The translations under genes were made by a program, and so were the position numbers. Under the pieces are notes generated by a model that saw nothing but the letters and a program-made list of their open reading frames with translations, was not told the origin of the DNA and searched no databases. Source: Sphingomonas rubra (GTDB lineage Bacteria > Pseudomonadota > Alphaproteobacteria > Sphingomonadales > Sphingomonadaceae). From it: DNA of 64,000 nt. Position 1 is the first letter of the stretch; the number at the start of each line of letters is the position of its first letter. Location of the stretch: positions 62,001-126,000 of the forward strand of contig NZ_FOXP01000007.1 of assembly GCF_900115745.1 (NCBI RefSeq). The letters are read 5' to 3'. Shown piece by piece: positions 8,415 through 16,709 of this stretch.

Positions 8415-8912
8415 GTGACCGATACGCCCGCCCCGCTCGAGACGCCGAGCGACCTCAACCACAACGACACCCGGACGGTCGCCGACGCGCTGAACGTCGC
8501 GCTGGCCGATTGCTACGCCATCTATCTCAAGACCAAGAACTTCCACTGGCACGTGTCGGGGCCGCATTTCCGCGACTATCACCTGCTGCTCGACGACCAG
8601 GCGACGCAGATCCTGGGCGTGACCGACGCGATCGCGGAGCGCGTGCGCAAGACGGGCAACACCACGCTGCGCTCGATCGGCGACGTGGCGCGTCGCCAGC
8701 AGGTCGTCGACAACGACCGCGACTTCGTGCCGCCGCACGAGATGCTGGCCGAGTTGCGCGAGGACAATCTGAAGCTAGTCGAGACGCTGCGCCACGCGCG
8801 CGAGCGTGCCGAGGCGGTGAAGGATACCGCGACCTCGTCGATCGCCGACGACTGGATCGACCAGGCCGAGGAACGCGCCTGGTTCCTGTTCGAGGCCAGC
8901 CGCAAGGTCTGA
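8415..8912 (+). CDS. Dps-family ferritin-like DNA-protection protein
   Basis: A 165-residue protein of the Dps/ferritin-like family, which oxidises and stores iron with H2O2 and protects DNA in starvation or oxidative stress. The ferroxidase-site pattern [24 protein letters not shown] is intact, followed by [11 protein letters not shown]. The C-terminal helix contains [17 protein letters not shown]. The GTG at 8415 is chosen because the preceding residues are not Dps-like; the ribosome site is weak (CGGAG). It is followed after 22 bases by the DUF1328 gene, so the two are probably co-transcribed. Confidence 0.9.
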   Translation: MTDTPAPLETPSDLNHNDTRTVADALNVALADCYAIYLKTKNFHWHVSGPHFRDYHLLLDDQATQILGVTDAIAERVRKTGNTTLRSIGDVARRQQVVDNDRDFVPPHEMLAELREDNLKLVETLRHARERAEAVKDTATSSIADDWIDQAEERAWFLFEASRKV

Positions 8913-8937
8913 TCTGCCCATTCAAGGAGAAACCGTG

Positions 8938-9120
8938 ATGCTGAAACTCGCCGTCATCTTTCTTATCGTCGGCCTGGTGCTCGGCGGTCTCGGCTTCGGT
9001 GGGATCGGCGGCGCGTTCGTCGGCATCGCCAAGATCCTGTTCTTCATCGCGCTGGCGCTGTTCGTGATCTTCCTGGTGCTGGGCCTGGTCGCCGGCAAGA
9101 AGGTCAAGGATACGCTCTGA
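8938..9120 (+). CDS. DUF1328 small membrane protein
   Basis: A 60-residue, almost wholly hydrophobic peptide with two transmembrane segments ([17 protein letters not shown] and [21 protein letters not shown]), a glycine-rich turn and a short basic C-terminus (AGKKVKDTL). This is the DUF1328 (YtjA-like) pattern, often associated with envelope or general-stress responses. A strong AAGGAGA ribosome site precedes it. The GTG at 8935 would add one residue; the ATG at 8938 is preferred by family length. Confidence 0.88.
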   Translation: MLKLAVIFLIVGLVLGGLGFGGIGGAFVGIAKILFFIALALFVIFLVLGLVAGKKVKDTL

Positions 9121-9171
9121 CGCGTGAACCAGCGGTCACCGCTCGGGCCCGGCACTTGCTCCCGCCTGATG

Positions 9172-9197
9172 GGAGCGAGTGGCGGGTGCCGAGCGTT
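9172..9197 (+). promoter_or_regulatory. Second EcfG-like promoter candidate, before the DNA ligase
   Basis: GGAGC at 9172-9176, a 17-base spacer and CGTT at 9194-9197, with the ligase ATG only nine bases further on. If used, the transcript would be nearly leaderless. The element is the same variant as that before the Dps-like gene. Confidence 0.28.
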
Positions 9198-9205
9198 GCC
9201 CCACC

Positions 9206-10798
9206 ATGCACGCCTTTGCCGCGCTTCTCGACTCACTGATCTACACGCGCGGCCGCAACGCCAAGTTGAAGCTGGTCGCCGATTATCTGCGTGTCACGCC
9301 CGATCCCGACCGCGGCTGGGCGATGGCCGCGCTGACCGAGGACCTCGACCTGCCGGGGGTCAAGCCGGCGCTGATCCGCGCGCTGATCGAGGAGCGGGTC
9401 GACCCGGTGCTGTTCCGCATGAGCCGCGATTACGTCGGCGATACGGCGGAGACGGTGGCGCTGCTCTGGCCCGCGCCGACTGTGCCTGTCGACCCGGCGC
9501 CGCTCAGCGTCGCCGACGCGGTCGACCGGCTGCGGCACCTCTCGCGCGCGGACGCGCCGGCGGAGCTGGCGCGGCTGCTCGACCGGCTCGACGCGGAGGA
9601 GCGGTTCGCGCTGCTCAAGATGGCGACGGGAAGCTTGCGGATCGGCGTGTCCGCGCGGCTCGCCAAACAGGCGCTGGCCGACGCCTTCGGGCTGGATGTC
9701 GAGCGGGTGGAGGAGCTGTGGCACGGGCTGTCGCCGCCCTATGCCGCGCTGTTCGAGTGGATCGAGGGCAGGGCGCCCGAGCCGACGGTGGACGACGTGC
9801 CGGTGTTCCGCCCCTTCATGCTGGCGCACGGGCTGGAGGACGCGCGCGTCGACCTGGGCGAGTATGCGGCGGAGTGGAAATGGGACGGCATCCGCGTCCA
9901 GATCGTCCACGTGGCCGGGCAGACCCGCCTCTACAGCCGCACCGGCGACGACGTGACCGGCAGCTTCCCCGACGTCGCCGCCGCCTTCTCGACGCCGGGC
10001 GTGGTCGACGGCGAGCTGATGGTGAAGGGCGAGTTCCAGGGCGGCGCCTTGGATGAAGGAGGGGGCGCGGCGAGCTTCAACGCGCTGCAGCAGCGGCTCG
10101 GCCGCAAGGTCGTCTCGGCCAAGATGCTGGCCGACTATCCCGCCTTTGTGCGGCTCTACGACATTCTGGTCGATGGCACCGAGGACGTGCGCGCGCTGCC
10201 CTGGACCGAGCGGCGGGTGCGGCTGGAGGCGTTCGTGCCGCGGCTCGATCCCGACCGGTTCGACCTGTCGCGGGTGATCGAGGCGGAGGATTTCACCGCG
10301 CTGGAGGCGATCCGCGCCGGCGCGCGCGACGCGGCGATCGAAGGGGTGATGCTCAAGCGCCGCGACTCGCCCTATGTCGGCGGACGCAAGGCGGGGTTGT
10401 GGTACAAGTGGAAGCGTGAGCCGCTGACCGCCGACTGCGTGATGATGTACGCGCAGCGCGGCAACGGGCGGCGATCGAGCTATTACAGCGATTATACCTT
10501 CGGCTGCTGGACCGAGGAGGGCGAGCTCACCCCCGTCGGCAAGGCGTATCAGGGGATCACCGACGAGGAACTGCGCCAGCTCGACCGATACGTGCGCGGG
10601 CACACGCTGGCGCGGTTCGGGCCGGTGCGCGAGGTGGAGAAGACGCTGGTGCTGGAGATCGCGTTCGATTCGATCCACCTGTCCGGACGGCACAAATCGG
10701 GGGTGGCGATGCGGTTTCCCCGTATCCTGCGGATCAGGACCGACAAGCCGGCGGAAGAGGCGGACCGGCTGGAGACGTTGAAGCGGCTGGTGACGTAG
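9206..10798 (+). CDS. ATP-dependent DNA ligase (bacterial LigC/LigB-like, 'cisplatin damage response' type)
   Basis: A 530-residue ligase with three parts: an N-terminal DNA-binding region (residues 1-190), the nucleotidyltransferase core with the adenylation motif EWKWDGIRVQ (catalytic Lys near residue 220), and a C-terminal OB-fold. Later motifs include SRTGDDVTGSFPD, VDGELMVKGEF, GVMLKRRDSPY, GLWYKWKRE and LEIAFDSIHLSGRHKSGVAMRFPRI. It seals nicks in duplex DNA with ATP and is accessory to the NAD+-dependent ligase. In many alphaproteobacteria this ligase sits in a set with an MBL-fold exonuclease and an Lhr-like helicase; neither is adjacent here. Confidence 0.92.
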   Translation: MHAFAALLDSLIYTRGRNAKLKLVADYLRVTPDPDRGWAMAALTEDLDLPGVKPALIRALIEERVDPVLFRMSRDYVGDTAETVALLWPAPTVPVDPAPLSVADAVDRLRHLSRADAPAELARLLDRLDAEERFALLKMATGSLRIGVSARLAKQALADAFGLDVERVEELWHGLSPPYAALFEWIEGRAPEPTVDDVPVFRPFMLAHGLEDARVDLGEYAAEWKWDGIRVQIVHVAGQTRLYSRTGDDVTGSFPDVAAAFSTPGVVDGELMVKGEFQGGALDEGGGAASFNALQQRLGRKVVSAKMLADYPAFVRLYDILVDGTEDVRALPWTERRVRLEAFVPRLDPDRFDLSRVIEAEDFTALEAIRAGARDAAIEGVMLKRRDSPYVGGRKAGLWYKWKREPLTADCVMMYAQRGNGRRSSYYSDYTFGCWTEEGELTPVGKAYQGITDEELRQLDRYVRGHTLARFGPVREVEKTLVLEIAFDSIHLSGRHKSGVAMRFPRILRIRTDKPAEEADRLETLKRLVT

Positions 10799-10807
10799 GG
10801 CTTGTCC

Positions 10808-10892
10808 GTCATGCCGGGCTGGTCCCGGCATCCAGAGCCGCGGGCGATGGCACTGCTTGGCCCTGGACCCCGGCACAGGGCCGGGGTGACGG
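10808..10892. repeat. Hybrid palindromic repeat (family B left arm, A-like right arm)
   Basis: The left arm (CGTCATGCCGGGCTGGTCCC, from 10808) is family B. The right arm near 10862-10892 reads CTGGACCCCGGCACAGGG then CCGGGGTGACGG, closer to family A. It separates two convergent genes, the DNA ligase and the glutathionyl reductase. Confidence 0.8.
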
Positions 10893-10902
10893 CGTGGAGC
10901 GG

Positions 10903-11874
10903 CTACCCGCCCCTTACCTTGTGCGCCCAAGGCAGCGCCGGCCCGACGGGCACGATGCCCGAGGGGTTCAGGTCGCGGTGGCTGGCGTAGTAATGCGTCT
11001 TGATGTGGTCGAGATGGACCGTGTCGGCGATCGCGGGATCAGCGAGGAAGCGTTCCAGATAGGCCTCCAGCGCGGGATAATCGGCGATGCGGCGGACGTT
11101 GCATTTGAAATGGCCGACATAGACCGGGTCGAAGCGGACCAGCGTGGTGAACAGGCGGATGTCCGCCTCCGTCATCGCGTCGCCGACCAGCCAGTCGCGG
11201 GTGGACAGGCGTTCTTCCAGCTCGTCGAGTGTTTCGAACAGCGGGCCGACCGCGGCCTCGTACGCGGCCTGCGTGGTCGCGAAGCCGGCCTTGTAGACGC
11301 CGTTGTTGACGGTGTCGTAGATGCGCGCGTTGACCGCGTCGATCTCGTCGCGATGCACCGCGGGATAGAGATCGAGCGGGCGGGCGCCGAGCGCGTCCCA
11401 GGCGGTGCCGAGCATGCGGATGATCTCGGCCGATTCGTTGCTGACGATATCGTCCCGCTCGCGGTCCCATAGCACGGGAACGGTGACCTTGCCGGTATAG
11501 CCCTGCCGCGCCCGCGCGTAGAGTTGCCACAGATAATCGCTGCCGTGGAGCGGATCGCCGGTGCCGCCGCGCGCCGTGTCGAAGGTCCAGCCATGGTCGA
11601 GCATGACGGGATCGACGACCGACACGCCGATCGCCTCCTCCAGCCCTTTCAACGCGCGGCCGATCAGCGTGCGGTGCGCCCACGGGCAGGCATAGCTGAC
11701 GTACAGATGGTAGCGGCCGTTCGCGGCGGGGCGGCCGGGCTGGCCGTTGGGTCCGGCATCGCCGTCCGCCGTGATCCACTCGCGAAAGCCCGCATCCTGC
11801 CGCTTGAACGCGCCACCGGCGGCGTCCTCCGTCACCTTGCCCGCGTGCCAGACGCCGTCGATCATCTTGCCCAT
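10903..11874 (-). CDS. yqjG: Glutathionyl-hydroquinone reductase (YqjG/PcpF-like, xi-class GST)
   Basis: A 323-residue protein of the xi-class glutathione transferases, which use glutathione to reduce glutathionyl-hydroquinones in the cytoplasm. The N-terminal thioredoxin-like half carries the active-site motif CPWAHR, with C63 as the likely catalytic cysteine. The all-helical C-terminal half contains YDTVNNGVYKAGFATTQAAYE and the family signature VRFDPVYVGHFKCN. PcpF in Sphingobium supports pentachlorophenol breakdown, but no such catabolic genes are nearby. It lies 25 bases downstream of the glutaminyl cyclase gene, same strand. Confidence 0.93.
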   Translation of the reverse strand: MGKMIDGVWHAGKVTEDAAGGAFKRQDAGFREWITADGDAGPNGQPGRPAANGRYHLYVSYACPWAHRTLIGRALKGLEEAIGVSVVDPVMLDHGWTFDTARGGTGDPLHGSDYLWQLYARARQGYTGKVTVPVLWDRERDDIVSNESAEIIRMLGTAWDALGARPLDLYPAVHRDEIDAVNARIYDTVNNGVYKAGFATTQAAYEAAVGPLFETLDELEERLSTRDWLVGDAMTEADIRLFTTLVRFDPVYVGHFKCNVRRIADYPALEAYLERFLADPAIADTVHLDHIKTHYYASHRDLNPSGIVPVGPALPWAHKVRGG

Positions 11875-11899
11875 GGCGGGCAGTACGCGCGGGACCGGG

Positions 11900-12712
11900 T
11901 CAGCGATCCAGCTTGATCTCGAACATCGTCGGCCACAGCTTGCCGGTGACGAACAGGCGCCGCGTCGCGGGATCGAAGGCGATGCCGTTGGCGACCGCTT
12001 CTGGATCGGTGGCGGCGACCTCGGCGACGAGCGGGCGCAGGTCGATCAGCTGCGTCACCCGGCCGGTGGCGGTGTCGATGCGAACCAGGAACGGCTGGTG
12101 CCAGACATTGGCGAGGAGCGAATCGCCGACCCATTCCAGCTCGTTGATCTGGTCGAGCGGCTTGCCGGCAAAGGTGACGGTGACGCGCCCCTGTTCGCGC
12201 AAGGATTTGGGATCGAGGAAGCGCAGCGTCGCGCTGCCGTCCGAGTGGATCAACCGCTTGCCGTCGCTCGCCAGGCCCCAGCCTTCGCCGGCGAAGCGCG
12301 ACATGCCCGTGGCTCTCAGCGTGCGCGCGTCCCAGCGATGGGCGATCCCGTCATGCCAGGTCAGGCTGATGAGCTCGCGGCCCCAGGCGGCCAGCCCCTC
12401 GCCGAATTGCGTCGGCGGGATCGTCGCGCGCCGCTCGACCTTGCCGTCGGCGAGTCGGACGCGGCGGACGTCGGACTGTCCCTCGCGGCCGACGCTCTCG
12501 TACAGCGCGCCGTCATGCCAGATCAGCCCCTCGGTGAAGGCAGTCGGATCGTGCGGGGTGCGCGCGACCACGGTGACGCCGACCATCGGCGGGCGCGGCG
12601 CGGGGGCGGCCTGCACGGGTGAAGACGGGGCAGGGCGGGGCGCAGTCTGCGCGGGCAGGGCGGAGGCGGTGACGATCAGCGGCAGCAGCAGCGGGGGAAA
12701 CAAGCGGGTCAT
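11900..12712 (-). CDS. Glutaminyl-peptide cyclotransferase (COG3823 type)
   Basis: A 270-residue secreted protein with a signal peptide (residues 3-20, ending near LPAQ) and a Pro/Ala-rich linker. The five-bladed-propeller glutaminyl cyclase fold is indicated by DPTAFTEGLIWHDGALYESVG, the LTWHDGIAHRWD blade, GEGWGLASDGKRLIHSDGSATL and INELEWVGDSLLANVWHQP. It cyclises N-terminal glutamine of exported peptides to pyroglutamate. The C-terminal GIAFDPATRRLFVTGKLWPTMFEI is typical. The start at 12712 (MTRLFPP) gives a clean signal peptide. Confidence 0.92.
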   Translation of the reverse strand: MTRLFPPLLLPLIVTASALPAQTAPRPAPSSPVQAAPAPRPPMVGVTVVARTPHDPTAFTEGLIWHDGALYESVGREGQSDVRRVRLADGKVERRATIPPTQFGEGLAAWGRELISLTWHDGIAHRWDARTLRATGMSRFAGEGWGLASDGKRLIHSDGSATLRFLDPKSLREQGRVTVTFAGKPLDQINELEWVGDSLLANVWHQPFLVRIDTATGRVTQLIDLRPLVAEVAATDPEAVANGIAFDPATRRLFVTGKLWPTMFEIKLDR

Positions 12713-12734
12713 CGGGCATACTCGCGAATGCAAA

Positions 12735-12765
12735 CGGCCCGCCCGGCGAGGAGCCGGACGGGCCG
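12735..12765 (-). terminator. Intrinsic terminator for the cold-shock-domain gene
   Basis: A 13-base stem (12735-12747 with 12753-12765, one mismatch) with a five-base loop, 42 bases beyond the end of the cold-shock gene on the minus strand. It is followed in that direction by TTTGCATT, a weak T-rich tail. Confidence 0.7.
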
Positions 12766-12807
12766 CGTGACAGGTCGTCGCATCGGCCGGGGCCGACGCG
12801 CGGGCGA

Positions 12808-13674
12808 CTACTCGCCCTGCGAGAGGTTGACCGCGGCGTACTTGCCGCGACGATCGACCTCGATCTCGAACTTCAGGCGGTCGCCCTCGTTGAGGTTCGA
12901 CATGCCCGCGCGCTCGACCGCCGAGATGTGGACGAACGCGTCCGGCTGGCCGTCGTCGCGCTGGATGAAGCCGAAGCCCTTCATGGCGTTGAAGAACTTG
13001 ACCGTGCCCGACGCCTGCTCGCCGGTCAGCTGACGCTGCGGCGCACCGCCGCGGTCGCCGCCGAAGCCGCCCTGGCGCGGGCCGCGATCGCCGCCGCCGA
13101 AACCGCCCTCGCGCGGCTCACGCGGGGGAGCGCGGTCGGTGACGGGCATCGGCTCGCCCTCGATCTTCAGCTCGGTGGCCGAGATGCGGCCGCCGCGGTC
13201 GACCAGGGTGAAGCCGAGCGGCTGACCCTCGGCCAGACCGGTCAGGCCGGCCTGCTCGACCGCGGAGATGTGCACGAACACGTCCTCGCCGCCGTCATCG
13301 CGGACCACGAAGCCGAAGCCCTTCTGCGCGTTGAAGAACTTGACCACGCCGGTGCCCTCGCCGACGACCTGGGGGGGCATGCCGCGGCCACCGCCGCCAC
13401 CGCCGCCGAACCCACCGCCGCCGCCACCGAAGCCGCCGCCACCACCGCCGCGGTAACCACCGCCGCCGCCGCTACCGCCGCCGAAGCCGCCGCCACCACC
13501 GCCGAAGCGATCGCCGCCGCCGAAGCCGCCACCGCCGCCACCGAATCGGTCACCGCCGCCGAAGCCGCCGCCGCCGAAGCTGCTGCCGCCCCCGAAATCG
13601 TCGCCGCCGAACCCGTCGCGCTTGTCGCGACCACGTCCGCCGCGGTTGCCGCGGCCGCCTTTATCGAAACTCAT
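12808..13674 (-). CDS. Cold-shock protein with two CSDs and a glycine-rich RGG/FGG head
   Basis: A 288-residue RNA/DNA-binding protein. Residues 1-100 are low-complexity Gly with Phe, Arg and Asp (units such as DRFGGGGGGFGGG). CSD1 (about 108-173) has RNP1 KGFGFV and RNP2-like DVFVHIS. A second Arg/Gly linker covers 180-215. CSD2 (about 221-287) has KGFGFI and DAFVHIS. Double-CSD proteins are normal in alphaproteobacteria, usually near 200 residues, so the Gly-rich head is an expansion. The start at 13674 (MSFDKGGRGN) was chosen over a longer frame into the 5' region. Likely an RNA chaperone; a terminator follows. Confidence 0.9.
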   Translation of the reverse strand: MSFDKGGRGNRGGRGRDKRDGFGGDDFGGGSSFGGGGFGGGDRFGGGGGGFGGGDRFGGGGGGFGGGSGGGGGYRGGGGGGFGGGGGGFGGGGGGGRGMPPQVVGEGTGVVKFFNAQKGFGFVVRDDGGEDVFVHISAVEQAGLTGLAEGQPLGFTLVDRGGRISATELKIEGEPMPVTDRAPPREPREGGFGGGDRGPRQGGFGGDRGGAPQRQLTGEQASGTVKFFNAMKGFGFIQRDDGQPDAFVHISAVERAGMSNLNEGDRLKFEIEVDRRGKYAAVNLSQGE

Positions 13675-13939
13675 AAGCCCTGTTCGTCTTCCCGGTCGCC
13701 CGTCAGATCCATTTCCAAACCCGAGCGCCCGGACGAGCAACGCGAGGTGTGTTCGGCGCGAAACCTTTTGCGCCTTGTCACGTCGCATAGCCGATCTCGT
13801 CAAGCGTCGCGAACGAATTCGTCGTCGATGCGGCAGTGTCGCGCAAGTTTTCGCGAGTCCTGTGAACCCGGGAACACGGAACGCCCGCGAAAAGAGGGTG
13901 CGCGCGCCCATTGAGCGCCCGCCAAGCAGCCGCTAGGGC

Positions 13940-14566
13940 ATGACGATGACCGTCCACCTCCACCAGGAAGACATTCCCGCCGGCCTGTTCGCCGAGGGGG
14001 CCAGCATCGCCGTCGATACGGAGACGATGGGGCTCATCACCCCGCGCGACCGGCTGTGCGTGGTGCAGCTGTCCGACGGCGGACCCGACGAGCATCTGGT
14101 CCGATTCGACGCGGGCAGCGATTATGCCGCGCCCAACCTGAAGGCGCTGCTCGCCGATCCGGACCGCGAGAAGCTGTACCATTTCGGCCGATTCGATATC
14201 GCCGCGCTGCAATTCTATCTCGGCATCGTCGCGGCGCCCGCCTGGGACACCAAGATCGCGTCGCGACTGGTGCGCACCTACACCGATCGCCACGGGCTGA
14301 AGGAGCTGGTGCGCGAGCTGCTCGGCCAGGAACTGTCCAAGGCGCAGCAATCGTCCGACTGGGGCGCGGCGGAGCTGACCGACGCGCAGAAGGAATATGC
14401 CGCCTCCGACGTGCGCTACCTGCACCGGCTGCGCGCGGTGCTGGAGCCCAAGCTGGCGCGTGAGGGGCGGGCGGAGCTGGCGCGGGCCTGTTTCGACTTC
14501 CTGCCGCATCGCGCCGCGCTCGACCTGGCCGGCTGGCCGGAGATCGACGTGTTCGCCCATGCCTGA
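13940..14566 (+). CDS. rnd: Ribonuclease D, exonuclease domain only
   Basis: A 208-residue 3'-5' exoribonuclease of the DEDDy type: DTETMG (Exo I, D and E), FGRFDIAAL (Exo II), and Exo III in the C-terminal YAASDVRYL (Tyr and Asp). It lacks the HRDC domains of the E. coli enzyme, which is usual for the short alphaproteobacterial form. It trims tRNA and other structured RNAs. Its last eight bases overlap the start of lptC, so rnd probably leads the rnd-lptC-lptA-lptB(-rpoN) operon. Confidence 0.92.
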   Translation: MTMTVHLHQEDIPAGLFAEGASIAVDTETMGLITPRDRLCVVQLSDGGPDEHLVRFDAGSDYAAPNLKALLADPDREKLYHFGRFDIAALQFYLGIVAAPAWDTKIASRLVRTYTDRHGLKELVRELLGQELSKAQQSSDWGAAELTDAQKEYAASDVRYLHRLRAVLEPKLAREGRAELARACFDFLPHRAALDLAGWPEIDVFAHA

Positions 14567-15197
14567 CGCCGTCACCCGCACGCGGACGCCGCGCGAGCGC
14601 TGGGCCGCGCCCGGCAGCTCGCACGACCGGGTGGTCGCGGTGGCGCGCGTCGGCCTGCCGGTGGCGATCGGCGTGCTGGCCGCGTTCCTGGTGATGGCCC
14701 CGCTGACCGCCGGCGGCGACGTGTCGTTCGTGCTCGACAAGAACAAGGTCGAGGTCGCCCGGGAGCGGATGCGCATCCAGGCGGCTCAGTATCGCGGCCA
14801 GGATACCAAGGGACAGCCCTTCGTGCTCAACGCCGGATCGGCGGTGCAGCGCAGCTCGGCCGAGCCGATCGTCCAGCTCCGTCAGCTGTCGGCCGGCATC
14901 CGCCTGTCCGACGGCCCGGCCGAGCTGACCGCGCCGAGTGGCCGGTACGACATGGATACCGAGCAGGTCCGCGTCGATGGGCCGATCGCCTTCGAGGCGG
15001 CGGGCGGGTATCGACTCGACACCACCGATGCCGTGGTCGACCTACGCCGACGGAAGCTGGAGGGAACCGGTGCCGCCACCGGCACGGTGCCGCAGGGGAC
15101 GTTCCGCGGCGACCGGCTGCGCGCCGACCTGGAAAGTCGCACGGTGACGCTGGACGGCAACGCCCGCTTGCGGATCGTGCCGCGAGGGGCGAGATAG
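14559..15197 (+). CDS. lptC: LptC, inner-membrane component of the Lpt bridge
   Basis: A 212-residue protein with one N-terminal membrane anchor (about residues 26-46, VARVGLPVAIGVLAAFLVM) and a periplasmic OstA/LptC-type beta fold, seen in the strands RMRIQAAQYRGQD, QPFVLNAGSAV and the alternating pattern to the end. It links the LptBFG transporter to LptA. Sequence conservation is low, as usual for LptC, so the call depends partly on the neighbours lptA and lptB. It overlaps rnd by 8 bases and lptA follows after 5. Confidence 0.9.
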   Translation: MPDAVTRTRTPRERWAAPGSSHDRVVAVARVGLPVAIGVLAAFLVMAPLTAGGDVSFVLDKNKVEVARERMRIQAAQYRGQDTKGQPFVLNAGSAVQRSSAEPIVQLRQLSAGIRLSDGPAELTAPSGRYDMDTEQVRVDGPIAFEAAGGYRLDTTDAVVDLRRRKLEGTGAATGTVPQGTFRGDRLRADLESRTVTLDGNARLRIVPRGAR

Positions 15198-15202
15198 CGT
15201 CG

Positions 15203-15733
15203 ATGCGCGCCTCCCTGATCCCCCTGCTGATCGCCGTTGCCATTCCCGCCGGCGCGCAACAGCGGCACAACTCCAACGCGCCGATCGATTTCGGCGCGGA
15301 CCATATCGAATTGCAGGATCGGGCGAACCGCGCCGTGCTGTCGGGCAGCGTGTCGGTCAAGCAGGCCGAGATGACGCTGAACGCCGCGCGGATGACGGTC
15401 GCCTATACGGGCCAGGTCGTCGGCGGCAATCCGCAGGTCTCGCGCCTCGACGCCAGCGGCGGCGTCACCGTGCGCCGGCCGGACCAGACGGCGCGGGGAC
15501 AGTATGCGATCTACGACCTCAACCGCCGCGTCATCACCATGCTGGGCGCAGTGACGCTGACGCAAGGTAGCAACACGGTGAACGGCGGCCGGCTGACCAT
15601 CAACCTGGACACGGGACGCGCGGTGATCGACGGATCGTCGGTGGCGGGCAGTTCGGGCGCGGCGGGCGGCGGTACGACGCAGAGCCGCGGCGGCCGCGTG
15701 ACCGGCACCTTCTCGGTCCCGAACCGCAACTGA
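15203..15733 (+). CDS. lptA: LptA, periplasmic Lpt bridge protein
   Basis: A 176-residue exported protein with signal peptide (residues 1-18, ending GAQ) and the OstA-like N domain: PIDFGADHIELQDRANRAVLSGSVSVKQAEMTL, then VSRLDASGGVTVRRPDQTARG and a repeated beta pattern. A Gly/Ser-rich C-terminal tail follows. LptA units polymerise to carry envelope glycolipid from LptC to LptD. If the organism is a sphingomonad, the cargo may be glycosphingolipid rather than lipopolysaccharide (inference). Confidence 0.93.
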   Translation: MRASLIPLLIAVAIPAGAQQRHNSNAPIDFGADHIELQDRANRAVLSGSVSVKQAEMTLNAARMTVAYTGQVVGGNPQVSRLDASGGVTVRRPDQTARGQYAIYDLNRRVITMLGAVTLTQGSNTVNGGRLTINLDTGRAVIDGSSVAGSSGAAGGGTTQSRGGRVTGTFSVPNRN

Positions 15734-15815
15734 CCCGCGGCCCGCCGCATCGGGGCTTGCCCCGGCGCGCGGGACATGCATGAACTCTGCCAACGCTTGA
15801 GGCACCGAACCGCCG

Positions 15816-16592
15816 ATGGACGCGATCATTTCCCTCGACCAGCCGCGCCCGACCGCGGAGCCGCCGATGTCCGACGGCCTGCAGGTCGTGTCGATCGCCA
15901 AGTCGTACGACAAGCGCGTGGTGCTGACCGACGTGTCGGTCTCGGTCGGACGCGGCGAGGTGGTGGGGCTGCTCGGCCCCAACGGCGCGGGCAAGACGAC
16001 CTGTTTCTACTCGGTTATGGGATTGGTGAAGCCCGATTCGGGCCGCATCATGCTCGACGGCGACGACATCACCGGGCTGCCGATGTACCGGCGCGCGATC
16101 CTGGGCCTGGGCTACCTGCCGCAGGAGACGTCGATCTTCCGCGGCCTGTCGATCGAGAAGAACATCCTGACCGTGCTGGAACTGTCGGAGCCGGACAAGG
16201 CCGAGCGGACGCGCAAGCTCGACCGGCTGCTCGACGAGTTCGGCCTGACGCGGCTGCGCGCCGCGCCCGCCATGGCCCTGTCGGGCGGCGAGCGGCGCCG
16301 GGCCGAGATCGCGCGCGCGCTGGCGGCGGAACCGTCGATCATGCTGCTCGACGAGCCGTTCGCGGGCATCGACCCGATCTCGATCGCCGACATTCGCGAC
16401 TTGGTGAAGGACCTCAAGCGCCGCGACATCGGCGTGCTCATTACCGACCACAACGTCCGCGAGACGCTCGACATCGTCGACCGCGCCTACATCATCTACG
16501 ACGGCCGCGTGCTCTTCTCGGGCAGCCCGGAGGAACTGGTCGCCGACGCCAACGTCCGCCGCCTGTACCTGGGCGAGACGTTCTCGCTGTAG
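15816..16592 (+). CDS. lptB: LptB, ABC ATPase of the Lpt exporter
   Basis: A 258-residue cytoplasmic ATPase energising lipid extraction with LptF/LptG (not in the window). It has Walker A GPNGAGKTT, the Q-loop in YLPQETSIFRGLS, signature LSGGERRRAEIARALA, Walker B IMLLDEPFAGID and the switch His in LITDHNVRETLDI. The N-terminus is about 17 residues longer than E. coli LptB; an internal ATG at 15867 could be the true start. It follows lptA after 82 bases, and a family-B repeat separates it from rpoN. Confidence 0.95.
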   Translation: MDAIISLDQPRPTAEPPMSDGLQVVSIAKSYDKRVVLTDVSVSVGRGEVVGLLGPNGAGKTTCFYSVMGLVKPDSGRIMLDGDDITGLPMYRRAILGLGYLPQETSIFRGLSIEKNILTVLELSEPDKAERTRKLDRLLDEFGLTRLRAAPAMALSGGERRRAEIARALAAEPSIMLLDEPFAGIDPISIADIRDLVKDLKRRDIGVLITDHNVRETLDIVDRAYIIYDGRVLFSGSPEELVADANVRRLYLGETFSL

Positions 16593-16616
16593 AGCGATGG
16601 CGGTGCCTTTCTCCTC

Positions 16617-16701
16617 CGTCATGCCGGGCTGGTCCCGGCATCCAGAGCCAAGCAGCGCCGCCGCCCCTGATTCTGGATGCCGGGACGAGCCCGGCATGAC
16701 G
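16617..16701. repeat. Family-B palindromic repeat forming the rpoN leader
   Basis: Arms built on ATGCCGGGCTGGTCCCGGCA (from 16621) and its inverse ending at 16701. The rpoN ATG follows eight bases later with no evident Shine-Dalgarno, so the repeat makes up nearly the whole lptB-rpoN gap and would fold at the rpoN translation start if both are on one transcript. Confidence 0.9.
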
Positions 16702-16709
16702 ACTGCCCA

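Noticed and set aside
12928..13914. A 328-codon open frame antisense to the cold-shock gene, rich in Ala, Thr and Glu
   Set aside because: It mirrors the glycine-rich repeat and the two CSDs on the other strand; no protein family pattern and no ribosome site.
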